Below are positions 39,785 through 47,935 of a DNA stretch of 64,000 nucleotides, piece after piece. A program made the translations under genes and the position numbers. Below the pieces are notes generated by a model. The model did no database searches. It was not told the origin of the DNA and was given only the letters and a program-made list of their open reading frames with translations. Origin of the DNA: Lachnospiraceae bacterium. Lineage in GTDB: Bacteria; Bacillota; Clostridia; Lachnospirales; Lachnospiraceae. The stretch spans positions 62,001-126,000 of the forward strand of contig JAEEXY010000001.1 in the NCBI GenBank assembly GCA_016288005.1, given 5' to 3'. How positions within the stretch are numbered: the first letter of the stretch is position 1; every line of letters starts with the position of its first letter.

Positions 39785-42064
39785 TTGTACGCTGATGTTA
39801 TAGTGAACATTTCGTCGGAAAACGTCGACAAGCCCTATCAGTATCTGGTGCCGGAGACACTCGCCGATAAGATCAGGCCCGGGTGCCCGGTAGTTATACC
39901 GTTCGGCAGCCGTACGATCAACGGATATGTGATCGAGCTTTCGGAAAAACCGCAGATCGATCCGTCGAGGATCAAGCCGGTCACAGGCGTAGCGGCAAAG
40001 ATAAATCCCGTGGACGGGCGGATGATAAGCCTCGCATGGTGGATAAAGGACCGTTTCGGCGGGACCATGAACCAGGCTTTAAAAACAGTCATCCCGTCGT
40101 CAAAAAAGATAAAGCAGCTGGCGGTGCGCACTATCGAGCCGATAGCGTCACGTGAGGAGCTTTCCTCGCTGCTCGCGGAGGCCGTAAGAAAGCACCATAC
40201 GGCAAAAGAGAGGTTCCTGCGCGAACTGATCGAGGCCGGCAGGCTTGATTATTCGCTGACGGTTTCGAAGCTCAATATCGCGGCAAATGTTATTGCCAAA
40301 TTTGAATCCGACCATGTTGTCAGGATCAGATCGGAGGTCGTCTACCGCAATCCGTTTTCGGACATAGACCGCTCGGGCTTCGTTAAAAATAAGCTGAATA
40401 CGGCGCAGCAGGCGATAGCGGACGAGATCAGGGCAGATATCGACGCGGGGAACAGGCGCGATTACCTGATCCACGGCGTTACCGGCAGCGGCAAGACAGA
40501 GATCTATCTCGACATCATAGAGCACGTGATAGAAAACGGACGGCAGGTTATCATGCTGATCCCCGAGATCGCGCTGACTTACCAGACCGTAAAGCGCTTC
40601 TACATGCGCTTCGGCGACCGTATATCTGTGATGAATTCAAAGCTTTCCGCAGGTGAGCGCTACGACCAGTACCTCAGGGCAAAACGGGGAGAGACAGATA
40701 TTGTCATAGGCCCGAGATCGGCGCTTTTTACGCCTTTTGAGAGACTCGGACTGATCATCATAGATGAGGAGCACGAGGGCAGCTACAAGGCTGAGAACGT
40801 GCCTGCGTATCATGCGAGAGAGGTCGCTTTTAAGCGCGGAGAGGACGAAAATGCGCCCGTTATACTCGGCTCCGCCACACCTTCGCTCGAGGCCTACACC
40901 ATGGCCCGGGCAGGGCTTATCAGGCTGTTTACGCTCGATTCGCGCGCGGGCGGCGCGCTGATGCCGACCGTGCATGTCGCGGATATGAGGGAGGAATTAA
41001 GGGCCGGGAACCGTACGGTTTTCTCGAGGGTCCTTCGCGAACTGATCGAGGACAGACTGAACAGGAAAGAACAGACCATGCTGTTCCTAAACCGCAGGGG
41101 ATATTCCGGTTCTGTTTCGTGCAGAAGCTGCGGACATGTGATAAAATGTCCTCACTGCGATATATCGATGACTTTGCACAACACCGGCAATATGGTCTGC
41201 CATTACTGCGGGCATACCGAGCCCAAGCCCGATAAATGTCCGAAATGCGGCTCCGCGTATATTTCTTCGCTGGGTCTGGGCACTCAGAAGGTCGAGGAGA
41301 AACTTAAAGACCTGTATCCTTCGGCGCGCATACTCAGGATGGACGCCGACACGACGGCGTCAAAGGACAGCTATGAGCGCATCCTGTCGGCATTTGCGAA
41401 CGAAGAGGCTGATATTCTCATCGGCACGCAGATGATAGTTAAGGGACATGATTTCCACAAATGCACGCTGGTAGGCATACTGATGGCCGATATGTCGCTG
41501 TTCGCGCCGGATTTCAGGGCGGGAGAGCGCACGTTCCAGCTGCTGACCCAGGCATCGGGGCGCGCGGGCAGAGGTGAGCTCGCCGGCGACGTTGTGATCC
41601 AGACCTATAATCCGGAAAACTATTGTATAGAGCATGCCGCAAAGGCGGACTACGTAGGCTTTTACGAGGAGGAATACAGCTTCAGGAAGGTCATGAACTA
41701 TCCTCCGGCCAGATGCATGCTCTCGGTGCTGATCCTTTCCACGACGGAGGAGGAAGCGGCGAGAATATCGGAGCAGGTCAGGGAAAGGACCGATGCTTAC
41801 CTCGGGAAAAACGCTGTAAAGGAAAATGCTTTACAGGCGAGGCTCATAGGTCCCGCCGATGCGCCTCTAGCAAAGGCGCGTGACATTTACCGCAAGATAA
41901 TCTATATTAAGGCAGTGGACTATTCATTGCTGATCAATATAAAAGACCTGCTGGCGCAATACGGCGACGAGCTGCCGGAATCGGCTGCGCTGCAGTTTAA
42001 TTTCAACGGAGGTACTGTACATGGCACTGAGGAACATCAGAAAAGAAGGAGATCCGATCCTTAA
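39785..42064 (+). CDS. priA: Primosomal protein N' (PriA helicase)
   Basis: Probable TTG start 39785 after ggagg (track ORF begins 39701 inside murE); GVTGSGKTEIYLDII, DEEHEGSYK, zinc Cys clusters CRSCGHVIKCPHCDISMTLH...CHYCGHTEPKPDKCPKCGS. Confidence 0.96.
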   Translation: MYADVIVNISSENVDKPYQYLVPETLADKIRPGCPVVIPFGSRTINGYVIELSEKPQIDPSRIKPVTGVAAKINPVDGRMISLAWWIKDRFGGTMNQALKTVIPSSKKIKQLAVRTIEPIASREELSSLLAEAVRKHHTAKERFLRELIEAGRLDYSLTVSKLNIAANVIAKFESDHVVRIRSEVVYRNPFSDIDRSGFVKNKLNTAQQAIADEIRADIDAGNRRDYLIHGVTGSGKTEIYLDIIEHVIENGRQVIMLIPEIALTYQTVKRFYMRFGDRISVMNSKLSAGERYDQYLRAKRGETDIVIGPRSALFTPFERLGLIIIDEEHEGSYKAENVPAYHAREVAFKRGEDENAPVILGSATPSLEAYTMARAGLIRLFTLDSRAGGALMPTVHVADMREELRAGNRTVFSRVLRELIEDRLNRKEQTMLFLNRRGYSGSVSCRSCGHVIKCPHCDISMTLHNTGNMVCHYCGHTEPKPDKCPKCGSAYISSLGLGTQKVEEKLKDLYPSARILRMDADTTASKDSYERILSAFANEEADILIGTQMIVKGHDFHKCTLVGILMADMSLFAPDFRAGERTFQLLTQASGRAGRGELAGDVVIQTYNPENYCIEHAAKADYVGFYEEEYSFRKVMNYPPARCMLSVLILSTTEEEAARISEQVRERTDAYLGKNAVKENALQARLIGPADAPLAKARDIYRKIIYIKAVDYSLLINIKDLLAQYGDELPESAALQFNFNGGTVHGTEEHQKRRRSDP

Positions 42065-42509
42065 CAAGAAATGCAAAGAGGTTACAGAGATGACCGCCCG
42101 CAACAGGGAGCTCATCGAAGACATGATAGACACTATGTACGAGGCTAACGGCGTAGGTCTTGCGGCTCCGCAGGTCGGCGTTTTAAAGCGCATCGTGGTC
42201 ATCGATGTTTCGGAGGAGGGCGATTCGCCCATCGTTCTGATCAATCCCGTGATCACCGAGGCTGACGGCGAGCAGACCGGTCCCGAGGGCTGTCTTTCTG
42301 TGCCCGGCAAATCGGGAGTCGTAACACGCGCCAACCATGTTAAGGTTAAGGCGCTCGATATCGATATGCAGCCCTTTGAGCTCGAAGGCACGGAGCTGCT
42401 TGCGCGTGCCGTACAGCATGAACTCGATCATCTCGAGGGAGTGCTCTACACGAGCAAGGTAGAGGGCGACCTGATGTCCGCGGAGGAGAACGCGGACGAA
42501 GGCGAATAA
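42021..42509 (+). CDS. def: Peptide deformylase
   Basis: GVGLAAPQVGVLKRI, GPEGCLSVPG, AVQHELDHLEGVLY. Confidence 0.97.
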   Translation: MALRNIRKEGDPILNKKCKEVTEMTARNRELIEDMIDTMYEANGVGLAAPQVGVLKRIVVIDVSEEGDSPIVLINPVITEADGEQTGPEGCLSVPGKSGVVTRANHVKVKALDIDMQPFELEGTELLARAVQHELDHLEGVLYTSKVEGDLMSAEENADEGE

Positions 42510-42572
42510 AGTGCCGGCCGGTTATACGGCGCTCTGTTTTATCATCTGTTTGCGGCATGAAAGGAGCCTTCT

Positions 42573-43583
42573 ATGCGTGTAGTATTTATGGGTACGCCCG
42601 AGATCGCTGCGGGCATTTTAAAAACACTGATAGCCTCGAGACATGAGGTGGTAGGTGTCGTAACACAGCCCGACAAACCCAATTCGAGAGGAAACGAGAT
42701 CATATTCTCGGATGTGAAAAAGGTTGCGATCGAGCATGAAATACCTGTTTTTCAGCCTGAAAAGGCATCCGATGAGACATTTGTAGAATCTATACGACAG
42801 CTGGATCCCGACATTATCGTCGTGGCTGCGTACGGCCAGATTCTGCGTGAGAATATACTTAATCTCCCCAGGTACCGCTGCATCAACGTGCATGCTTCGC
42901 TGCTCCCGAAATACCGCGGCGCGTCGCCTATTCAGTGGGCCGTTATCAACGGCGAAAAGGAGACCGGCATTACGATCATGTACATGGAAAAGGGACTGGA
43001 CACCGGAGACATGATCCTGACTCGCAAGCTCGAGCTGGCACCGGATGAGACCGCGGGCAGTCTGCATGACAGGCTGATGGAGCTCGGAGGTCCGACTCTT
43101 CTCGAGGCTATGGACCGGATCGAGGCGGGTACCGCGCATCCCGTTCCCCAGAACAATGACGAGGCGACCTATGTCGGCATGATCAAAAAGAGCATGGGAG
43201 AACTCGATTTCAACAATAAGACCGAATATCTCGAGAGGCTGATCAGAGGCCTGATACCCTGGCCCGGTGCCTATACCTTCATAAACGGCAAGATGCTGAA
43301 GATCTGGAAGGCGGTGATCCCGGACGGATGTGTAACCACCCCTGCAGAGCCGGGCAATGCCGGCAGCTGTGAGCCTTCATGCTGCGGCGCGACGGCAGAA
43401 AGAACGCCGGGCAGGATATTTACTTACGGTGCCGGTCTCTATATCGAGACCGCGGACGGGTGCCTCGAACTCCTCGAAGTTCAGCTCGAGGGCAAAAAAC
43501 GCATGGCGGCAGGAGATTTCTTAAGAGGCTATAAGCTCGAAGAAGGCATGGTATGCGGCAAAAAGGCCGACGAGATAAGCTGA
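42573..43583 (+). CDS. fmt: Methionyl-tRNA formyltransferase
   Basis: MRVVFMGTPEIAAGIL, INVHASLLPKYRGASPIQWAVINGEKETGITIMYMEKGLDTGDM. Confidence 0.97.
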   Translation: MRVVFMGTPEIAAGILKTLIASRHEVVGVVTQPDKPNSRGNEIIFSDVKKVAIEHEIPVFQPEKASDETFVESIRQLDPDIIVVAAYGQILRENILNLPRYRCINVHASLLPKYRGASPIQWAVINGEKETGITIMYMEKGLDTGDMILTRKLELAPDETAGSLHDRLMELGGPTLLEAMDRIEAGTAHPVPQNNDEATYVGMIKKSMGELDFNNKTEYLERLIRGLIPWPGAYTFINGKMLKIWKAVIPDGCVTTPAEPGNAGSCEPSCCGATAERTPGRIFTYGAGLYIETADGCLELLEVQLEGKKRMAAGDFLRGYKLEEGMVCGKKADEIS

Positions 43584-43628
43584 AACGGTTTTGACATGTA
43601 TTAATACGGATAACGGAGGGCCTGTGAT

Positions 43629-45011
43629 ATGGCGGATATCAGAAACGACTGTCTCAACATGATCGTTGATGTTCTCGAAGAGCACAGGCCCTCGCATCTA
43701 GTTATAGCGGACCATCTTGATGCCGGATCCGGCATGTCCGATCAGGACAGGAGCTTCGTAAAGCGCCTGGTAATGGGAGTTGTCGAGCGTAAAATGATGC
43801 TCGATCATGTGATCGACGCCGTTTCGAAGACGAAGACGGCAAAGATGAAGCCCGTGGTCAGGAACATCATCCGGATGGGCGCATATCAGCTGATCTACAT
43901 GAATGTACCGGACTCAGCGGCCTGCAACGAATCCGTTAAGCTCGCCAAAAAGCGCGGGCTTGTAAACCTCAGCGGTTTTGTAAACGGCGTGCTGCGCAAT
44001 ATCGCGAGGCAGAAAGACATACTCACCGATCTGTCGGGCATCAAAGACGACACAGTACGTCTGAGCCTGTATTATTCGGTTCCCGAATGGATAGTGAGGT
44101 ATTTTTGTGATAATTACGGCATCGAAGCAGCCGTCAGGGCCTTTGAGCATTACCTGACGCCATCAAAGACATATATCCGCTGCAATTCATCGAGAATATC
44201 GCCGGACGGGCTCTGCGAGCGGCTTACCGAACGCGGGATAGATGTGCAGAGGACCGGGATCGAACGCTGTATGTCGATAACCGGTTATTCATCCTTAAAC
44301 AGCATACCTGAGTTTAGGGACGGACTTTTTTCGGTGCAGGATATGAGCTCTGTAATCGCAGGCGAGATCGCCGAGATCCGCGGAGACGAGCGCGTGCTCG
44401 ACATGTGCGCAGCTCCGGGAGGCAAGAGCCTGAATATTGCTGACAGGCTGACGGCGGCGAAAAGAGCCGGAGTCCAAGCTGCGGAAAAAGGGACTGCAGG
44501 AACACTCGGTCCCGAAGCTGCGGAAAAAGAGACGGCGGGAACAGGGGCTTCGGACGGCGGACAGGTCATTGCCTGCGACATTTCGGAGCAGAAGGTACGC
44601 ATGATCGATGAGAACATCGTCAGGAGCGGATTTACGAACATCCGGACAGCCGTGAGCGATGCGACCGTATTTGTTCCCGATTTCGAAAACGCTTTTGACA
44701 TAGTGATCGCCGATGTGCCGTGCTCGGGACTCGGTATCATCGGACGAAAACCGGACATTAAATATAACATGACGCCCGAGGGACAAAATGAGCTGGTCAT
44801 ACTGCAGCGGAGCATTCTCGACAATGCGGTGAGATACGTGAAAACCGGCGGTCAGCTGCTGTTCAGCACCTGTACGGTGAACCGCGCGGAGAACGAGGAT
44901 AATGTCGGATACATCGCGGCGAAGGGTTTTGAATGCGCATTGTCGAAACAGCTCCTTCCCGGAGAGAACGGCGCGGACGGCTTTTTCTACGCCCGGATGA
45001 TCAGGAAATAA
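43629..45011 (+). CDS. rsmB: 16S rRNA (cytosine-967-C5)-methyltransferase
   Basis: NusB-like N-terminus; VQDMSSVIAGEIAEIRGDERVLDMCAAPGGKSLNIA, IADVPCSGLGIIGRKPDIKY, LLFSTCTVNRAENEDNV. Confidence 0.95.
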   Translation: MADIRNDCLNMIVDVLEEHRPSHLVIADHLDAGSGMSDQDRSFVKRLVMGVVERKMMLDHVIDAVSKTKTAKMKPVVRNIIRMGAYQLIYMNVPDSAACNESVKLAKKRGLVNLSGFVNGVLRNIARQKDILTDLSGIKDDTVRLSLYYSVPEWIVRYFCDNYGIEAAVRAFEHYLTPSKTYIRCNSSRISPDGLCERLTERGIDVQRTGIERCMSITGYSSLNSIPEFRDGLFSVQDMSSVIAGEIAEIRGDERVLDMCAAPGGKSLNIADRLTAAKRAGVQAAEKGTAGTLGPEAAEKETAGTGASDGGQVIACDISEQKVRMIDENIVRSGFTNIRTAVSDATVFVPDFENAFDIVIADVPCSGLGIIGRKPDIKYNMTPEGQNELVILQRSILDNAVRYVKTGGQLLFSTCTVNRAENEDNVGYIAAKGFECALSKQLLPGENGADGFFYARMIRK

Positions 45012-45031
45012 ACATATGCGGATAATACGAG

Positions 45032-45058
45032 AGGACCCTTGAAAGAGGGTCCTTTTTG
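45032..45058 (+). terminator. Intrinsic terminator after rsmB
   Basis: aggaccct tgaaag agggtcct ttttg. Confidence 0.9.
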
Positions 45059-45094
45059 TCAGGATATAAATATTTAATTTTTTATGACTTTAAA

Positions 45095-45130
45095 AACCTA
45101 TTGACATAGTGGGTAAAAGGGATTTAAAAT
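45095..45130 (+). promoter_or_regulatory. Promoter candidate upstream of cysteine desulfurase
   Basis: TTGACA (45101-45106), 18-nt spacer, TAAAAT (45125-45130); shares aacctattgacata with 14385-14398. Confidence 0.6.
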
Positions 45131-45141
45131 ATACCAAGGTA

Positions 45142-45197
45142 AAAGGCAGGCAGAGTTGCCGAAAGCAAACGGCGAGTGCCTGAAATGAAAGGAGATT
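45142..45197 (+). repeat. Small hairpin element, copy 1 (abuts nifS start)
   Basis: aaaggcaggcagagttgccgaaagcaaacggcgagtgcctgaaatgaaaggagat, similar to 62338-62400. Confidence 0.65.
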
Positions 45198-45203
45198 ATT
45201 GAT

Positions 45204-46388
45204 TTGATCTATGCAGACAATGCCGCAACGACCAGAATGAGCGACGCGGCGATAGAGACCATGACACGGCTGATGAAGGAGACGTTCGGCAATCCTTCGA
45301 GCCTGTACAGTATCGGACAGACCGCAAAGGAGGTCCTTGAGCAGGCGAGAGAGGATGTGGCCGCAGTGATCGGCGCGCAGCCGCGTGAGATCATATTTAC
45401 TTCGGGCGGCAGCGAGGCGGACAACCAGGCTATTCTTTCGGCAGCTGCCATAGGCGTGAAGAACGGCAAAAAGCACATTGTATCATCGGCCTTTGAGCAT
45501 CATGCGGTGCTCCATACGCTCGATAAGCTTAAAAAGGACGGATTTGAGATAACACTCGTTGATGTCCATGAGAACGGCATCGTTCGCCCCGAAGAGGTGA
45601 GGGACGCGATACGTGAGGATACCTGCCTGGTTACGATCATGTACGCGAACAACGAGATCGGCACTATCCAGCCCATCCGCGAGATCGGCGCGATCTGCCG
45701 CGAGAAAAAGGTACTGTTCCATACAGACGCCGTTCAGGCGATCGGACATATTCCGGTTAACGTTGAGGATGACAACATCGACATGCTCTCGTCGTCGGCG
45801 CATAAGTTCCACGGTCCCAAGGGCGTCGGTTTCCTCTATGTGAAAAAGGGAATCAGGGTAGAAAACCTGATCAACGGCGGCGCGCAGGAACGCGGTAAGC
45901 GCGCGGGTACCGAGAATGTCCCGGGTATCGCGGCGATGGCTGCGGCACTCAAGGAAGCGGCAGCTAATATGCAGGAAAATGCAGGAAAACTGACCGCGGC
46001 GCGCAATAAGCTGATCGCCGGTCTTAAGGCAATCCCTCATTCCGCGATCAACGGAGATGAGCATAACAGACTCCCGGGCAACGTTAATTTCTGCTTTGAG
46101 GGCATCGAAGGAGAATCCCTGCTCCTGCTGCTGGACGATAAGGGCATCGAAGCCTCGTCGGGCAGCGCCTGCACATCGGGGTCACTCGATCCGAGCCACG
46201 TGCTCTTGGCGATCGGCAGGGTGCACGATGTGGCGCACGGGTCGCTCAGGCTCTCGATCGGTGAAGATATTACCGATGAGGACTGCGATCACATCATCAG
46301 GTCCGTGGGCGAAGTCGTTGAGTATTTAAGAGGCTTCTCGCCGATCTGGAGAGACCTCGTTTCGGGCAAAAAGCAGTTTATACTGTGA
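45204..46388 (+). CDS. nifS: Cysteine desulfurase (NifS/IscS family)
   Basis: TTG start after ggag; MIYADNAATTRMSDAAIETM, HTDAVQAIGHIPV, SSSAHKFHGPKGVGFLYV, SSGSACTSGSLDPSHVLLAIG. Confidence 0.96.
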   Translation: MIYADNAATTRMSDAAIETMTRLMKETFGNPSSLYSIGQTAKEVLEQAREDVAAVIGAQPREIIFTSGGSEADNQAILSAAAIGVKNGKKHIVSSAFEHHAVLHTLDKLKKDGFEITLVDVHENGIVRPEEVRDAIREDTCLVTIMYANNEIGTIQPIREIGAICREKKVLFHTDAVQAIGHIPVNVEDDNIDMLSSSAHKFHGPKGVGFLYVKKGIRVENLINGGAQERGKRAGTENVPGIAAMAAALKEAAANMQENAGKLTAARNKLIAGLKAIPHSAINGDEHNRLPGNVNFCFEGIEGESLLLLLDDKGIEASSGSACTSGSLDPSHVLLAIGRVHDVAHGSLRLSIGEDITDEDCDHIIRSVGEVVEYLRGFSPIWRDLVSGKKQFIL

Positions 46389-46425
46389 GCCGGCATATTT
46401 TATCGAATGATACGGAGGCAGAAAA

Positions 46426-46800
46426 ATGGCATTATACAGCGAAAAAGTTATGGATCATTTCAGAAATCCCAGAAATGTGGGCGTTATCGAGGACGCTGAC
46501 GGCATAGGAGAGGTCGGCAACGCAAAGTGCGGTGACATCATGAAGATGTACCTGAAGATAGAGGACGATGTGATCAAGGACGTTAAATTCGAGACCTTCG
46601 GCTGCGGCAGCGCGATCGCGTCGAGCTCGATGGCTACCGAGATGATAAAAGGGCAGCCCGTGAGCGAAGCCATGAAGCTGACGAACAAGGCCGTTGCTGA
46701 GGCGCTCGACGGACTGCCGGATTATAAGATGCACTGTTCGGTTCTTGCGGAAGAGGCCATCAAATCGGCACTCGAGGACTATGAGAACAGGAAGAAATGA
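46426..46800 (+). CDS. NifU/IscU-like Fe-S cluster scaffold
   Basis: MALYSEKVMDHFRNPRNVGVIEDADGIGEVGNAKCGDIMKMYLKI, FGCGSAIASSSMATEMIKG, KMHCSVLAEEAIKSAL. Confidence 0.97.
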   Translation: MALYSEKVMDHFRNPRNVGVIEDADGIGEVGNAKCGDIMKMYLKIEDDVIKDVKFETFGCGSAIASSSMATEMIKGQPVSEAMKLTNKAVAEALDGLPDYKMHCSVLAEEAIKSALEDYENRKK

Positions 46801-47898
46801 TCACTGTCCGCTGTTCCATTTCTTTATAAGGTCATAAAGGACCGGTCTTGCATCGGGGATATCCTCGCAGTAAATGCTCGTGCCGGGGATGACCGAAGCG
46901 CCCGGGCAGAGCGATTCCACCTCGGATACGGTGCGTCCGTAGCCGCTGCTTCCCTGTGAGGCGATCAGATAGATCGTTTTGCCGGTAAAGTCATTCTGCT
47001 CAAGGAAGGTCGCAACGGGCATCGGGATCGAACCCCACCAGAGCGGGTATATCAGGATTATGGAATCGGTGCCTGTCACGTCAACCTGCTCGATCGCGGG
47101 ACGTGCCTGTGCCCGCAGCTCGTCGCCCGCGACAGCGATCGTCGCGTTATATGAGGACGGATACTTTTTGCCGGTAAGCGTTATGGCAACAGGTTCGCAG
47201 GAGAGGATACTGCCGGCCATGTCCGCGAGCAGTTCGTTGCTGCCGGTCAGCCCGCCGTCGGAGGTGAGCAGCGATGCGCCCGAGACCGCGTCGACATCGG
47301 GCTCGAAATCGGTATTGCCGAGGCGCGTAAAGTAAACGACCATAGGCTTGGTGCCGGACCAGTTCACCCGGTCGCCGTTTAACTTTTCGGAGCGTACTAT
47401 ATCTACCGACCTGAAATGACGGTTAAGATAAGGAACCGCAAATATGCCGATCGAGAATGCGGCGGCGCACAGCGCGATAACGATGATCCATGCCCTCGCG
47501 GGTTTCTTTGCGCGCATGATGAAATGCAGGCCGCCGTGCAGTACGCCGAGAGTCAGGACCGCGGTGGCCAGATACCTGTGCAGCGCGGCGCTGCCCATGA
47601 AACGCACATTGGGGAAGATAAACCTCGAAACACCCATGCTGCTGAGCATCAGAACGATGATCGTCAGCATCAGCAGGCATGTGATGGCATCAAAGAACCT
47701 CCTGAGGGAGGTTTTTTCTTTTTTGAAAAGTGTCTTAAACCACCAGCCCTTGAGGATGATGTGCCCGGTCAGGCATACAAAGAATGCGATGCCGAGTATC
47801 TCATGAACATTGTTGCCGATGAAGATATAGAGCATCTGCGCGAGCAGAAGCGCGTACATCAGGATATCACCGATCGTTCCGATCTTTTTCTTTGTCAT
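46801..47898 (-). CDS. Membrane cytochrome b-like (DUF4405-type) domain fused to a flavodoxin-like domain
   Basis: N-terminal TM helices with His residues (NNVHEILGIAFFVCLTGHIILKGWW; LHRYLATAVLTLGVLHGGLHFIM); C-terminal flavodoxin-like VVYFTRLGNTDF...IILIYPLWWGSIPMPVATFLEQNDFTGKTIYLIASQGSSGYG. Confidence 0.78.
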   Translation of the reverse strand: MTKKKIGTIGDILMYALLLAQMLYIFIGNNVHEILGIAFFVCLTGHIILKGWWFKTLFKKEKTSLRRFFDAITCLLMLTIIVLMLSSMGVSRFIFPNVRFMGSAALHRYLATAVLTLGVLHGGLHFIMRAKKPARAWIIVIALCAAAFSIGIFAVPYLNRHFRSVDIVRSEKLNGDRVNWSGTKPMVVYFTRLGNTDFEPDVDAVSGASLLTSDGGLTGSNELLADMAGSILSCEPVAITLTGKKYPSSYNATIAVAGDELRAQARPAIEQVDVTGTDSIILIYPLWWGSIPMPVATFLEQNDFTGKTIYLIASQGSSGYGRTVSEVESLCPGASVIPGTSIYCEDIPDARPVLYDLIKKWNSGQ

Positions 47899-47935
47899 GG
47901 TGTGGCTCCTCTCTGAATTCTTGTGAATACACTGA

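Noticed and set aside
42510-42555. gccg...cggc hairpin between def and fmt as a terminator
   Set aside because: Only four strong pairs; more likely operon spacer.
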